Shown one piece after another: positions 12,538 through 25,749 of a stretch of 64,000 nucleotides of DNA. Numbering within the stretch: position 1 is the first letter of the stretch; each line of letters starts with the position of its first letter. A model generated the notes under the pieces. It saw only the letters and a program-made list of their open reading frames with translations, was not told the origin of the DNA and searched no databases. Where the stretch lies: the NCBI GenBank assembly GCA_007922195.1, contig ML681981.1:15757940-15821939 (forward strand), read 5' to 3'. This DNA is from Podocnemis expansa. Lineage: Eukaryota > Chordata > Testudines > Podocnemididae. Both the position numbers and the translations under genes were made by a program.

Positions 12538-15500
12538 GGTTCCCTTGGTTATTAAACCAAGGTTTCTCCTTCAGCTTAGCTTTTTGTCCTCCAGGACTTT
12601 GTCTGTTCCCTGGTTTCTTTTGCCTTAATGGGATATTCCAATTTAAGATATTCTGGTTGGAACAAAAGATACACCTAGGAAATTGCTTCTTAATACACAT
12701 GCAGAAGTCATATCTGACACTTGTGAGAAGAGCCCTGTAATGATGTACCCTCAAACTGCTATCTTATTACATATCAGAGGTAGTACTCTAGTTACATTTG
12801 TACGACATTTTGAAAGCAGAACAAGTGCCACATCTTAATTTACATTCAAAATTTACTAGTTGATGTGCTGGTCCATGCTTGCTAAAAAGAGTAAAGTAAA
12901 AATGACATATCTTGCATAAGGTGCACATGCTATCCTATGTCAAGAAGAACCTCAATTAAAATGAGAAGGATGAGCTTAAGGCTCACATGCAACAGGTATT
13001 TCTCAATAGGCATTTTTTTATTCAAAGATTTCTGAATGAAGAAATGACAAAGCATGACTAGACAGGCTACCTATAAACCACAGTTTTTCTGCATATACAC
13101 AAACCATTGCAGTGGTGTGACTTAACTAAGTTGAAACATCCAGCTTGCTAAAGTTATTATCTGGCTCTCATGACAGATCTAGATGCTGCAAAAGAACATT
13201 TTCAAAGCTGAAACTCCTATAACTGTGGAAAAAAACCTTCCAAAAGTATCTATTCTCCATTCTGCAAAAGACGCTTTCCTGATTGCTGTCTGACAGCTAT
13301 CTAGAAGTTTAAGTTGTTTCAGCATATCAGGAAGCATGCAGCAGCTGTGTGTACTCTGTTTTGACATAAGTAAATAATTTCTGGATTTACAAGAACTAGG
13401 TTTCTATATACTTTACCATACAGTAACTTGGGGTTTTGAAAAACTATGCTAGCTTAAAACAGACATCTGCATAACGACTGAGTGCTAACATTCTAAAACT
13501 ATGTTTTAAACCTTTGACTGCACAGTAAACATAAGAAAGGCCAAGGGTTTTAAGTTTCCAGTGAGATACTACAGACTGTTGAGCTATTTTAGTCTAGTTT
13601 CTTTGAGAGGACAAATTACAAAATAAGATTTCCTTGAGTGACAAGCATTCAAGGTAAGAAGCAACAAACCTGATGATACAGCTACATAGTGTAGTCAACC
13701 ATTTGAAATGTTGCAGCAATATTTGCAAGCTAAGTGAAAAGTTAGTTGCAGAAACCATTATTGCAGTTATACAAAAGGAAAAGGTTCTCCTCCCAGATTC
13801 AATGGCAACTAGTCCAGAAAAAAAAAAAAAAAAAAAAAAGGCAAAAGTACAAAATTTAAATACTGCCTAAGACAACATAGACAAGCGGCACAATATAAAA
13901 GTGTGAAACATTTTGGACAAACTAAATATAATTTATCAGCACTTCCCTTATTTTAGCAGAACATCGTACCCCTGCAAACCTTTTCTTTAGAGCTATTTTT
14001 GGACAGTCTCATAATAAAGCAGCCCTCAATGGAATAAAAGAAGTTATGTCGTCACCTAACAAATCTGGTCTCAGAATTTTCAGAAGTCAGTTACAAGACA
14101 GCCTCCAATTTGGCTGAAGAAAGGCATCATCCTACAAACCAGTATGCTTTACATTTTTATGAATGGTTAACTATTGCTCAATATGAGAGATGCCATTTGC
14201 TCACCATTTTGAAGTTGCTATGCCAAAAAGTAAAAAGTAATAGATATAATGTTCACACACATTCTAACATCATTTTACTTGAATCATAGTAGAAAATTTC
14301 ATTGAGTTGTTAAAATTCTCCAAATAGGGCTCAGAAGACATGCTTACCCTAGACTACTTGTGGAAAGATACTCCTTTGAATCTCAGCTCTTCATCTATAA
14401 AATGGGCATCATAAATACTTCCCTAACTCACAGGGGTGAGAACGAGCAGTTAATATTTATGAACTGCTCAGACATGATGGTGGTGGGAGAAGTGCTGGAT
14501 TTAGGCACAAGCCAAGTAAACAATGGCTTGGGGCCTCTAAATATGCCAGAGATAACTAAGAAGATTTGTCATTATTGAAATTGCTTTGGCTTAAATAACC
14601 TTTCATATAAAATCCACCACCAAAATTCTGAACCCTGACCTTCCCATCCCAATCCACGCCTACCCAATCCCATCAACTTCCCTTCCAGGACTGCTGGACT
14701 ACTTGCATCATCCACAGGTTGCCCAACCTCACCTCAGACCTCAAGAGGATACTGAGATAGTTTACTATTTACATTTCCATTACCATTTCTGTTATAATGG
14801 AATACTCATTTTCTCTTTATTCTTTATGGTATGGGGCCTCTGAATCTTGACGTAGTTTAGGGCCTCAGCATGCCTTAATCCTGCAGTGGATGGGAGATAG
14901 CTATCTATTCACTTTTAAGCATTACTGAACTGCTTGATACAATACAAAGAATTAGCTACGTGTTTACTGTTTCAATACCACCATCTTCTGCTCTGGGATG
15001 GAACTACATGCTGTTTTTATTCAAAATCTACTGTAATGTTTTATCATTTAATTACTTAAACAGAAAATGTCCATGAGCTGGGCATGTGCATTCTGACATG
15101 TTTGCTGTACAAACAGCACCCTGTTCATCTAGTTTTCAGTATCTGTAGATAGAAGTACAGATAAAAAAACATTATCACGAATATTTTACAAAATTCTCAG
15201 TGTTTAATAGTTCTTTACTGAACCTAATCCCAAATACAACCCTATTTTCTTGCCAGTGCATAAGAACCAGAGCAAACCCAGCAAGTCTAATTTCATTGTC
15301 TAAAGTGAATAAATTAAAAAAAAAAAAGAAATTAGATGAACATTATTCAAATTAAAAATATAAATAACCTAAAGCACATTAGCAAGTGGAGAGCTTTTTA
15401 AGTCTCAGAATGAATGGGTAAGTTTTAGATCCCTTCTAAAATTGTTTGACTATTTCTCACTTACTTTTGCTTTGATTTTATTGTGTTCTCTGAGCTATGT

Positions 15501-15696
15501 CTTTCCATGGGAACTAGTAATAGAAATCAAGGAGTACACTCAGTGATAGCAATCTGATTAAATAAAAAAACAGATTAAAATCCCAAAAATTTATCAAATA
15601 AAAATAATCAGAAGTCTTTGCTGGCAAAAAGCTCTAAAATGGCTGTTGTAGACAGGCAGCCTTGTTTATATTCCATCTGGTAGAGAAAAACTTGGA

Positions 15697-15774
15697 AGTC
15701 TGTTAGTCTTAAAGTGCCACAAGACTCCTTGGTTTTTTTTGCTGGACTAGATCAACACGGCTATCCCTTTGGAA
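15697..15774 (+). repeat. Penelope-derived 3' tail fragment
   Basis: Runs from 'tctgttagtcttaaagtgcc' through 'caagactccttgg' to 'aacacggctatccctttgga', the terminal sequence shared with the Penelope element at 50106-51042. It is 5'-truncated and lacks the hammerhead-like part. Confidence 0.75.
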
Positions 15775-15893
15775 ATTGCTGAGATGATATGCCTTTATAT
15801 GAAACAGTGAGATCAAACCTCAAAAGCTCCAGTGTTCTGACTTTACATACTGGAAGGAAGAACTATACCCAAGTACCTGAATTGGTCCTGACA

Positions 15894-16021
15894 GTGGTTT
15901 TCAATCTTTTTCATTATTGGACCTCCAAAAAATTGCAAACAGAGGTATGGACCCCTTTGGAAATCAGACATAGTTTGCAAATTCCTAGGGATCTTGTGGA
16001 CCACCAACTGAAAACCACTGG
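15894..16021. mobile_element. hAT-like MITE (about 128 bp)
   Basis: Bounded by CAGTGGTTTTCAA and its inverted match TGAAAACCACTG. Non-coding, consistent with a non-autonomous hAT element. Flanking 8-mers (GGTCCTGA and GTGAATAA) do not match, so the copy is old or the duplication has decayed. Confidence 0.55.
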
Positions 16022-17005
16022 TGAATAAAGACATCTGCAGCAGCATGGGAAGCAAAGCAAACACAGCTAGGAAAGTACACATGAACTTGAACAAACCCAT
16101 CTTTAGGATTAGATAGGAGTTAACAGCACATATTACTGGTGAGGGGCAAGTTAATTCAACCGTATTTTCAGTTTAACAAGGACACTTATTTTTTAAAAAG
16201 TTAATGATTTTAACTTGGCACCTCTGAAAATCATGGTGTTCTTAATGAGCTGGAACAGAGTATCAATACTAAATCAAAAAGATGAATTTCATTCACACTT
16301 CACTGCTGGCTAATCCTTGAACTCAAATGATCCAGTAATCTTAAAGGGGGGGAGAAAAAAAAAAAAAAAAAAAAAGACTTCTGTAAATCCAGAAAACAGG
16401 AATCATCTTAGACTGTGAGCTCCTTGGGGCAATCAGCCTTTAGCAAAATGGGTTTTGGTCCTGATTAGGGGTCCTAGGGATTATGGTAATAAAAACAAAA
16501 TATGAAGAAGTTAATTTCAAGCACTTTTTTTTTTTTAATGAAATCCTTACAAACACAAAAAATAGTGTACTAAACACCATCAGTTCTTCAAAAGTTTTTC
16601 ACTATGGACTATAACTTGCAATGTTCCCCCTCAGTTAAGGAAGTGAATAAAACTTTTTAAAAGGCCACTGAACTATTTGTGAGTAGGAGGAAAGACTAGA
16701 TCTGAAAACAGAAGAGTCCTGCATACCAACGAAATATTTTTGGATGAAGCTCCGTGCACACATATTGCTATGGTTAAACCGGATAAAACACAAATAACTG
16801 ATTGCATTATTACACACAGAAGAATTAGTCTCAAAGGATCCTGGCCAAGCCCAAATGTTGTGTCAATTCTTGAACCGCTATCCAAGTTCTAAGCATTACT
16901 TTTTCAGACCCACTTTTTTAGGATAAACAAATCACTACCAAAATGCTGAAAGTTTGCAGCCAACAGCAGGTTTAAAAAGGAAAAACTTTTTTTTTTCTTT
17001 TTTAC

Positions 17006-17139
17006 CTTTTACTCTCTGCAATGGCTTCCTCCAAGTGTTTGAAGATATCTTGAAATAAAATACAGCTGGAACGACTGTTGATATCATACCCATAGCCTCT
17101 CTTCCAGTACTGCTTTAGGTCATTCAGATATTCCAGTAC
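17006..17139 (-). CDS. MINPP1: MINPP1 exon 4
   Basis: 134 bp coding exon of multiple inositol polyphosphate phosphatase 1. On the minus strand the acceptor is ...cttattttag before GTACTGG and the donor is AGTAAAAG followed by gtaaaa. It encodes [19 protein letters not shown], then [20 protein letters not shown], almost identical to the vertebrate MINPP1 alpha domain. It enters in phase 0 from exon 3 and leaves in phase 2, as expected for a split Arg codon at the junction with exon 5. Exon 5 was not found. The intron between exons 3 and 4 is 8.5 kb. Confidence 0.96.
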
Positions 17140-19185
17140 CTAAAATAAGATTTTAAAACATGTAACAAAAATGAAATATTTATTCTTCTAGATGAAGAAA
17201 CGAACACACACAGCATAGCACTGACAGCTTTTTTAGGAAAATAGGCACGTTTGATCAGTCTGCTTAAAAAATGATATTCCTACTTTTGTGTCAAGTTAAA
17301 AACACACAAACAAAACTAACCACTGATTTCTAATCTTCCAGCATCAGTTTACGACTCCTCCTAGGGTCATATTTGTATCAGCTTTTTATTGTGCAAAAGC
17401 TTTAAGTGGAAGAGTAATTCAATTCTTAAAACTTATATGGCTTTTGTCATTATGTTAACATATTATGCATCATTAATGATCAACTTAAAGATGCTAGTGG
17501 CAAAACCTGACTTGCTAAAGTGAAGCCCACCAGATAACAGAACAAGTGCAGAGCATGCCCAGCTTCCTGGACATCTAAACCAGTGAATCACCATGAGATA
17601 CCCACTTGTCCCCTCTATACCAGTTCCTGAGGCAGAGTTCTGAAGACCCAGGCATTTCTCAAAGGGAGAGCAACACAGCATTATGAACGAATTCAGTTCT
17701 TCTGATGCAAACACTGAGATATTCTACCAACCTACTTGAACCACCAATTGATTTGATGTCCAGGTGGTTTTACATACCTGTTCTCATGCCACTAACCTGA
17801 CTGGCTGCCCTGCCCATCCTCAAAATACCTTTGGGCCTTTCTTCTGGCCCTTCTCCCTACTATTTCCACATCCCTGCTGCTTGTGTATTCATCAGCTCTC
17901 CACTTGCTTCAAAATCAGATCCCAATCTGGCAGCAAACATAACTTTTGAAAAAGATCATCGGACCAAAATCACCAACAATCTAGGCAGAAGGACTTTAAA
18001 CTAGGTTTAAAGGCAGCTGGTTACAAAAGCCCAAAATTAATTATAAACAAGGAATTAACCTTAAGAGGATTAGATGTTTGGAGGAACATGGAAAATTACT
18101 ATAGGATCATAGGAGCAACAGGAAGGAATTGAGAGGGGGAAATCAGCTTGCTCAGGAAAGACAGACGGTGCAAAAATATGTTGTGTTGCATTATACATCA
18201 ACATGTACTTTTTTTCTGAAGTTCAGAAAAAGATGAGGAGCAGACCAATTTTGAGTCTCAGAGTAAATATAAAAGGGGTTAAAACAGGACCCATCATGAT
18301 CGGGGTCTACTGCCAACAACAAAATCAGAATGAAGGGGCAGATGAGGCATTTCTAGAACAAATAAATAATCCAAAACACAAGACCTGGTAGTAATAGGGG
18401 ATTCAGAAGCTACCCAGAAATCCACTGTTCTAGACACTGGAGGAAGTAACCAGGAGGCCAGCCACGTTACATGTGGTTCTGACCAACAGAGAGGAATTGG
18501 TAGTGAATCTGAAGAAGGAAAGCACTGTAGGTCCAAGTCATCATGAAATGATGGATTCATGACTCTAACAGAAGGAAGTAATGGGAGCAACAGAATAAGG
18601 AAAATTAACTTAAAGCAGACTTCAACAAACTCAGAACTGATAGGTAAAAAATGAAAAAATCTAAACAAAAAATATGATAGTTGATAGTGTCTCAAGGAGA
18701 CTACATTAAACTGAAAACTTTCTCAATATGAAAGATAAATAAGAATATTAAGAAGCCAATATGACTCTATTAGGAGTTCTTATAATGACCAGAAAATCGT
18801 AAGGGAATCCTACAAAAAATGTAAATATGGACAAATTCCTAAGGAGAACAAAATAGCACTTGTACATAGGAACAAAATCGGAAAGACTAAGGTACAAAAT
18901 GAGTTACACTGAGCAAGGGACAAAAAAAGGCAAATAAGAGTACAGTAAACATATCAGGAATAAGAGAAAGATGAAAGGAAGCATAGGTCCTCACTCAGCA
19001 GAGGACACCTAATAACTGAGGACATCAAGAAAGATGAAGGGTGTAATGACTATTTTTCTATAGTCTTCACTAAAGAGGTCAGTGGAGACCATGTACTAAA
19101 CACAGGTAATATTAACAACAAAGGGAAAGGAATGCAAATGGAAATCAGGGAAGAACAATTAAAGAATATTTAGTTAAGTTAGATG

Positions 19186-19515
19186 CAGGGGTGTCACTGG
19201 CCCCAAAAACTACTTGGGGCCAGGGCCCCAGTCCTGCACCAGCCCTAGCCCTGATCCATCCCAGTTCCCCCACCAGGGGCAAAGGCCAGATCTGGCTCCT
19301 GCTCTGGGTGCCTGGGTGGGGTTGGGGTCAGGTCCTACCACCACTGGCAGCCCAGCGCCGGGTCCCTGGACAGAGTGAGCTCTGGCCAGGACCAGATCAG
19401 GTTCCTGTCACCACAGCAGCCCAACTTCATGTCCCTGGCCGGCGTCAGGGTTGGATCGGGCTCAGCCCAGGATCGGGAAATCATGCCCCTGTGTCCAGTG
19501 CCAGGGACACCTATG
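19186..19515. mobile_element. GC-rich hAT-type element with 8-bp TSD (CAGGGGYRTCACTG family)
   Basis: 330 bp, GC-rich and non-coding, inserted in the old LINE. It starts CAGGGGTGTCACTGGCC and ends with the inverted GGACACCTATG. It is flanked by a perfect 8-bp duplication GTTAGATG (19178-19185 and 19516-19523). Copies of the same family are at 24930-25093 and 52688-53224. The CAG start and 8-bp TSD are hAT hallmarks. Confidence 0.85.
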
Positions 19516-20561
19516 GTTAGATGTATTCAAGTCAGTGGGGCCTGATGAATTTCATCCTAGCATACTTAAGGAACTACGTGAAGCAATCACAGGCAACAGA
19601 TGATTGCCTGAAAATGCACAGAAAACACAAGAGGTTCAACAAAACTGAAAAAAGGCAAACATATACTTAACTTTGAAAAGGGGAACAAAGCAGCAGCAGA
19701 AATTATAGGTCAGTCAGCCTAATTTCAATATAAACAAAGACATTGGAAAAAAACAAACAAACAGTTTGGAAGCACCTGAAGGGTAATACAGTTATAATGA
19801 ATTGCTAGCAGGCTTTTGACAAATTTAGGTCATGCTAACCCAACCTAACTTCATTCTTGGAGAAGATTATTGATCTAATGGATAGGGAGGAATCTTTAGA
19901 GACAACATATCTTGATTTTAATAAGACTTCTGACACATTCCCATGTGACAGTCTCATAAGTAAACTGGGAAATGTAAATGCTGCACTATTGTCTAGACCA
20001 CCATATTGACAATGCAGTTATCAAAAGGTTCGCTGTCAAACTAGGAGGATGTACCGAGTGAGCTCTCACAGGGTCAGCTCTGGGTCCAGTACTATGTAAT
20101 GTTTTCATTAATTATTTTGGTAACAGAATGGAAAGCATGCTCAAAGTTAAAAGATGACAAGCTGAGAGGTGTTGCAAAGACAGGTTTGGAATTCAAAATG
20201 ACTTGGAAAAATTGGTTTAAATACAAGATCAAATTCAATGAAGACAAGTTCAAACTATTTCTCTTAAAAAAAGAAAACTCAAATACACAACTACAAGTTG
20301 GGGAATACCTGGTCAAGCGGTAGTACTGATGAAAAGCATCTAGGGGTTATAATGGATCACAAATGGAATACAAATCAAAACAGTGATCCAGCTGTGAGCA
20401 AGGGATGTACTAACAATAGTACCCTTTGTAAGGCATGGAAGATGCTGTCCCACTCTACTCAAGAGTGGTGAGGTGTCAGCTGAAGTACCGAGTCCAATTC
20501 TGGGCATCACTGTTCAGGAAAGACAGAACAACTGGAGATAGTCCAGAGGACAGCAACAAAA

Positions 20562-20595
20562 GTGGGGGGGGGGGGGGAAAAAAAAAAAAAAAACC
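20562..20595 (+). repeat. poly-G / poly-A low-complexity run
   Basis: A run of about 14 G followed directly by about 16 A, inside the old LINE. Simple sequence with no coding meaning. Confidence 0.9.
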
Positions 20596-21958
20596 AAAAC
20601 AAAACCCAACAACCAGGAATATTTCGTCTTGAGGGGAAAAAAAACCAGTAACAGTCTTCCAATATGTTAATGGTTGTTATAACAAGGACAATGAAGTGAT
20701 CAACTGTTTTCTACCTCCACTGAAGATAGGATGAGTAGTAATAGGCTTAATCTGCATCAAGGGGAATTTAGGTTAGGCATTAGGAAAAACTCACTAACTA
20801 TAATTGTAGTTAAGATCTGGACTAGATTCCCAAGGGAGTCTGTGAAATCTCCAGACTTGGAGATTTTAAACAGGTTGGACAAACAGCTGTCAGGGATGGT
20901 TTAGATTTACTTGGTTTGGCACAATGCAGAGGGCTGAACTTGAAGACTTTAAGACCCTTTCCAGTCCTACATTTCTATGATTCTGCATGTACATATCTAC
21001 AAGAAACTGCATCCCTCTATACTCAAACCCGTGCTCTCCTCTTCTTAAGTGTACCTTCCTTCATGTGTTACTGCTACCTCTTCCATTGGGTCAAAAGTGA
21101 CATTTCTGAAAAGGACCACTGTGAAACACCTATACACAACAGGTGCAATAAATACACATTATTCCTACACATATATATTACTTTATTCTAAATAGGCTGC
21201 AAGTCACTTAAGTCCTACAATGTGATAATTACAAAGGTGTATCTGTAAGATCATAAGTAGATAAATAAGGGGACAGGCTTCCTCAACTGCACAATGGAAG
21301 AAAAAGACTTGTTCCACATCTGTTCTTCATGGAAAGGTCTCAGTCAAAAGTGGCAAGATTTAGTCTGCACATTACTTTTGATTAAATCCAGTTAAGTGGA
21401 GTCACAAACAAGAAGTAACCTTCCCACTGATACCTTGTACCCACCAGCACTACTTCTATATCCTAAAGGACAAGGACAAAGTCAGTCAAACACATTCTGC
21501 CAATGTTATTGTCCAAGTACTCCTCCAGGAGAGACCAAATTCCAGGGTCCTCAGGAAAAAATGCACAGCTATTTATTGGTGTACTGATGCTTCTAAATTG
21601 CTCTTCATCTTTTTATATATACACATAAGCTCCACAAAGGGGCCTCCTCTCAACTGACCAAAATTTATTTTTCTTAAAGATTCCAAAGACAGCCGATACA
21701 CAGATCTTCAAGGATAATGCATGGCAGATGACTCAGTGATATGCCCATCATCTCTGACCAACTTTTAAAAGTGACAATCACTGAAAGATGTATTTCTGGG
21801 TGGAATTCTTCACCACTGTGTGCACACAGGATTCACGTTCCCCATAAATTTCTTGGTTTCCATGAAGAAAAAGTTACTTCTGATGGAGAAGCAAACGAAA
21901 GCAGCAAGAGGAGTCATGCACACATCCCCAGCAGCACACACGTTTCAGATGCCTAGAG

Positions 21959-22146
21959 CAGAGGTCTCAAACTCAAATCAGCATGAGGGCCACATGAGGA
22001 CTAGTATGTTAGCCCAAAGGCCGCACCACTGAAACCTTTTCATACAACAATAGTGCAAATACTGGTAACAGTAGTATCATTGCAGGCCACAGGAAATAGC
22101 TTTAAGGGCCGCATGTGGCCCATGGGCCTCATGTTTGAGACCCCTG
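21959..22146. mobile_element. hAT MITE, CAGRGGTCTCAAA family, copy A
   Basis: 188 bp, from CAGAGGTCTCAAACTCAAAT to ATGTTTGAGACCCCTG. Perfect 8-bp duplication GCCTAGAG at 21951-21958 and 22147-22154. Non-coding. The same element occurs at 28229-28416 (188 bp, same orientation) and 55273-55482 (inverted). The duplication has central TA, the nnnTAnnn preference reported for Buster-type hAT elements. Confidence 0.93.
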
Positions 22147-24929
22147 GCCTAGAGCATAGATAAATCATGGAGGCGGCTGGGAAGGGAAGGGTGTAGTGAG
22201 GTGGGACTAGGAATTGTAGCCATAACGTAGGTCTGTTTGAAAGCAAATAGGATTCCAAATTGTGGGGTTTTGTGCAGCAAACAAAGGGTTACAGAGAATG
22301 AGGTAGGCTATCCATCCCTGTAAGGCAATATCCTGTGACTTTAAGTTGTAAAACCTTACGGATATAAATACGAGTTAGTAAACTGTCTTGCTAAATTTTG
22401 TTTTTGAAAGCCAAAGGAACATAGAGAATGATGGGTAAGAATTGTTTTATTGAAACCGCAACACATCAAGGACTGAACAACAACACTGTACCATCTTGAG
22501 TAATTTCCCAAGATTGTAAATTCAGGGGTAAAGATCTCCTGCCTCTGTAAAAATTTATGAGATGGTAACGCAGAAAAGAAAGTAGAAACTAGTGTGTCAA
22601 TTTGTGGGGCTGAGGAGTGAATGGGAATAGGGGTTAAAAGTGATGAGGAAGCAAGGAGGGGAGATTTACTGGTTCCCAGATAAAGATCCAGATGGCTGAA
22701 GAACATGAGAAAGATTAACAGTGAGCAAGAGAGGAGACAACACTCAAGGACACAGCCTAATCAGGAACAGAACAGTAAAAGCATCACATTTGTTCTATCT
22801 GTGAGTGATAGATCATCACATCAAACGTGGGAATGATATGACATAGCAGCTTTCATAGACTTGCATGTAGCTTGAGCACCATAAAAAGAGTGAAGAAAAT
22901 GACAGACTTTGGGTTCTTTCTGCAAATTCCAAGAAGCATCATGTCATAACCAACTGGATCCCACTTCGCGCACCTGGCCAATGGTTTGATTCCAGCAATG
23001 CTGAGGCTGATAACTATTTCCCTCCTACAGAACTGTGTGTGTGTAGAATGCTTTTTGGAGCCTTGAATTCACAAGAAATGTGGCATAGTGCCTGAATAAG
23101 ACCTCATTGTTCATTTACAAAGCATAACAGGATACCCCACAGCTGGTGGTTCTTACTCTGTGCCAGGCTCAACTGGTAGTCCCTGCTGGACTGAGCAGGA
23201 TGGGACTACTTCTTCCCCTGCAGCCAGGTCCAGGGTCAGATTTATTCCTGGAAACTTCCCCCAGCTATTGCAGGCAGCTCTGCATGAACACAAATCCCCT
23301 TCCTGTCCGCTAGGGGCAGGGTTCACTGTATGAGGAACTGCTCCCCTGTCCACATGACCCCAGTCATACAGAGCCCCCTGCCAAACCTTACTTCCCACCC
23401 CCCACCAGAACTGCCCCACTACCCCTTTCATGCCCAAATATCCACCCTGGCCGGCACCACCCACTGCACCCAGAGTCCCAGACCATTTCCCACTAAGCCC
23501 CCACACACAAACTCCCACCCTGACATGCCCCAAACAGCTGCCCCCATGCTCCCCCACGACATGCAGATCCCTCCCATGCCCTGACTCTCCCCTCCACCCA
23601 CATCTAGGTTGCCCCATACAGAACCCTCCCACCCACACTTGGATTATCCCCACCAGCATCCTGATGGAGTGAGCCTGAATGCCCCACACTTGTATGGAGG
23701 TGGGGGTGGCAGGGTTTGACATGCATGACTCTGGCCTTCTGATTTACTACCGTACTGAGCCTGATATGGAAGAACAGAGCCCCAAGGTGTTTCTGGGACA
23801 GGCCGAGCCATTGCACTGTGTAAGAGTCAAGTGCAGCCTCACAGCCAAATCCATGTCCCAGTGGTAGGGAACTTTAGGGATCTCTCACCCCCACGAAGCC
23901 AGTGGCCAGAGCTCTAGTCTCCACTGCTATACTGGAGTCTCCACACTAATTAGTGACAAATAAAATATGCAGAATTTTGCTGACCTTTCAAACATTGTAC
24001 GCAGAATTATTTATTTATTTCTCAGAATTATACCAGGAGAAGATATCTAAGTCATCATAGTTGTCTAACAAATCCCCAGGACATTTCTGTCACACACAGA
24101 CATTCATTCCAAGTTACAGCTACCCTTGGGGAATGGATGAAAGCAAATGACCAAAAACTAAGACTAAAAGATAGCTATAAAGTGATCCTCCACTTCAAAA
24201 AAGAGCATTCAATCCCTGTCCTCATGACTTCATTTGGAACACACATCACAGCAGTCTCAAGCAATCAAATGTTACTTCTACATCTTTGCACTGGTGCATC
24301 TGACATTTTGCACCAAAATTTAATGCTGGGAATACTGTCAGCAACCCTTGCTGCATTAACAGAGAAACTGACAGCCATCTTTGCTGCACTCTCAATACTT
24401 CTCCTGCTGGTACCCAAGGAGTGAGAAGGATGATAATGCAACTGGATGGGATGCGGAGGGACAAGAGTGGGACAAAGAACCAAGGCAGGTCTTAGGGGTG
24501 GGTGAGAGGGACAAGCTAGAAGAACTAGAGCAGAAAGGTCTAGCCACCAGGGAACTCAGCTCAGAACTGGGAACAAAATTTATGATTCCCGAGTCTCACC
24601 ATTCTTCTTTCAGCAAGCAGCTGGGAAACCCACTGGTAAAATGTGTCTCATCTCTCTCTAACAGACAGCCCATGTAGACACTCCTACTGCTGCTATCAAT
24701 TACTCCACTAGCTCAAGTAGCAGGTGTCCATGTTGTGGATCTAAGGATTCTTATGCTGATGACCAATCATGTGGGAGTCAATATGATTCAACATGAGGGA
24801 ATTGGTTGCCCCCCCAATTCCCTCTGAAGAAAATGTTACAGCTACCAAGTCAAGCAACAAAAGTAGGTAGGTACCATAATTATGGTTGCCCATACAAAGC
24901 TAATTCTGCTGCTTTGTGTGTAATCACAG

Positions 24930-25093
24930 CAGGGGCATCACTGGCCAGGGACACGTCCCCAGCCGGGGATGCGGGGCCCAGTCACCCACAGCAGCTTCCA
25001 GCCCTGTCCCCGGCCCAGGGGCATGGCCTGCGGACGGGGGGCAGGGCCTGAAGACCGTTCCCCGGATCCCTCCCCAGGGCAGTGACGCCCCTG
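24930..25093. mobile_element. GC-rich hAT-type element with 8-bp TSD, short copy
   Basis: 164 bp, from CAGGGGCATCACTGGCC to CAGTGACGCCCCTG, a clear terminal inverted repeat. Flanked by a perfect AATCACAG duplication (24922-24929 and 25094-25101). It is the shortest of three family members in this window and has a simple GC-rich core. Confidence 0.92.
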
Positions 25094-25651
25094 AATCACA
25101 GTAAGCGTCTTAACTACTTAATAGTACTTTTTCCATAGGACTTATGCAACATTCAGTTTATGGGATTTTTCTATTGAGAAAGTTGTTCCAAGCTGCTGTC
25201 ACTGATTTTGAAGTATTCCCCCCCCCCACACACACACACACAATTTCAAAAGTAAATGATATATGTTCAACTTCAGTTTTCACCTTTTCATTTTGTCCCT
25301 CTTCTTACCCCCTTCCCCCCCAAAAAGACAACCATTGGAGAGGGTTTAACAGGCACAGTGAAGCCTAATAAGACAAAGGAAAAGGGAAAATCACTTCTCT
25401 TCTGGAAGCCTAACTAACTTATCCATTTTTCTGTTACATTATGTTCTAATTCATGCTCAGATTTGCTTTTCATAAGTGTACTAAATCATTTCTATAATAC
25501 TGCAGTATTACATTTGAATGAAGCAATAAACTGAAGTCTCCTTTTTCTCAGAATAGCTGTATAACAAACTTGTTTACATCAATACATAAAATTGAACACA
25601 ACAACAACTTCTCTCACAATTATCATCACACCACATATAAGAAACACCTAC

Positions 25652-25749
25652 CTTAGCATCTTCTTCACTGAAGAGTGAACACCAGGGAGAAGTCACATTT
25701 TTTATAGCTAACTCAAATGAACAGGTGAAAAAAGCAGTTTGAATCAAAT
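25652..25749 (-). CDS. MINPP1: MINPP1 exon 3
   Basis: 98 bp coding exon. The acceptor ...atttcttgcag precedes ATTTGATTC and the donor is GCTAAG followed by gtaggt. The product reads [18 protein letters not shown], then [12 protein letters not shown], which matches the corresponding MINPP1 segment, including the conserved Cys in FFTCSF and PWC. It enters in phase 1, completing an Asp codon begun in exon 2, and leaves in phase 0. Intron 2 is 1310 bp. Confidence 0.96.

Larger units (their letters stand above)
12540..17005. other. MINPP1 intron 4, non-coding part
   Basis: AT-rich sequence 3' of the exon 4 donor on the minus strand. No exon, RNA gene or domain-bearing ORF seen. Notable items are poly-A runs at about 13818-13839 and 16351-16374, a Penelope tail at 15697-15774 and a hAT-like MITE at 15894-16021. 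Confidence 0.6.
17960..20985 (+). mobile_element. old CR1/L3-like LINE, degenerate
   Basis: A highly mutated non-LTR retrotransposon on the plus strand, inside MINPP1 intron 3 and antisense to the gene. Recognisable pieces in order: endonuclease remnant 'VLTNREEL' with a following SHHEM (near 18475-18560), RT remnants 'GPDEFHPSILKEL'-like (19535-19590), 'TYLDFNKTSDTFP' (19905-19940), a GSALGPVLCNVFIN-like box (20065-20110), and RCQLKYRVQFWASLFRKDR (20475-20530). The 3' end near 20985 has the CR1-type 'tttctatgattct' tail. Many stops and frameshifts. A younger hAT element (19186-19515) interrupts it. Confidence 0.8.
20990..25651. other. MINPP1 intron 3, left of exon 3
   Basis: Non-coding intronic DNA. 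It contains two hAT copies listed separately, a C-rich low-complexity patch at 23330-23680 that yields spurious ORFs on both strands, and a short (CA)n run near 25228-25242. No other exon is visible. Confidence 0.65.

Noticed and set aside
23153..23722. 189-codon minus ORF and plus-strand counterparts
   Set aside because: The region is C-rich low-complexity DNA in MINPP1 intron 3. The translated products are Gly/Trp- or Pro/Thr-rich without domains.
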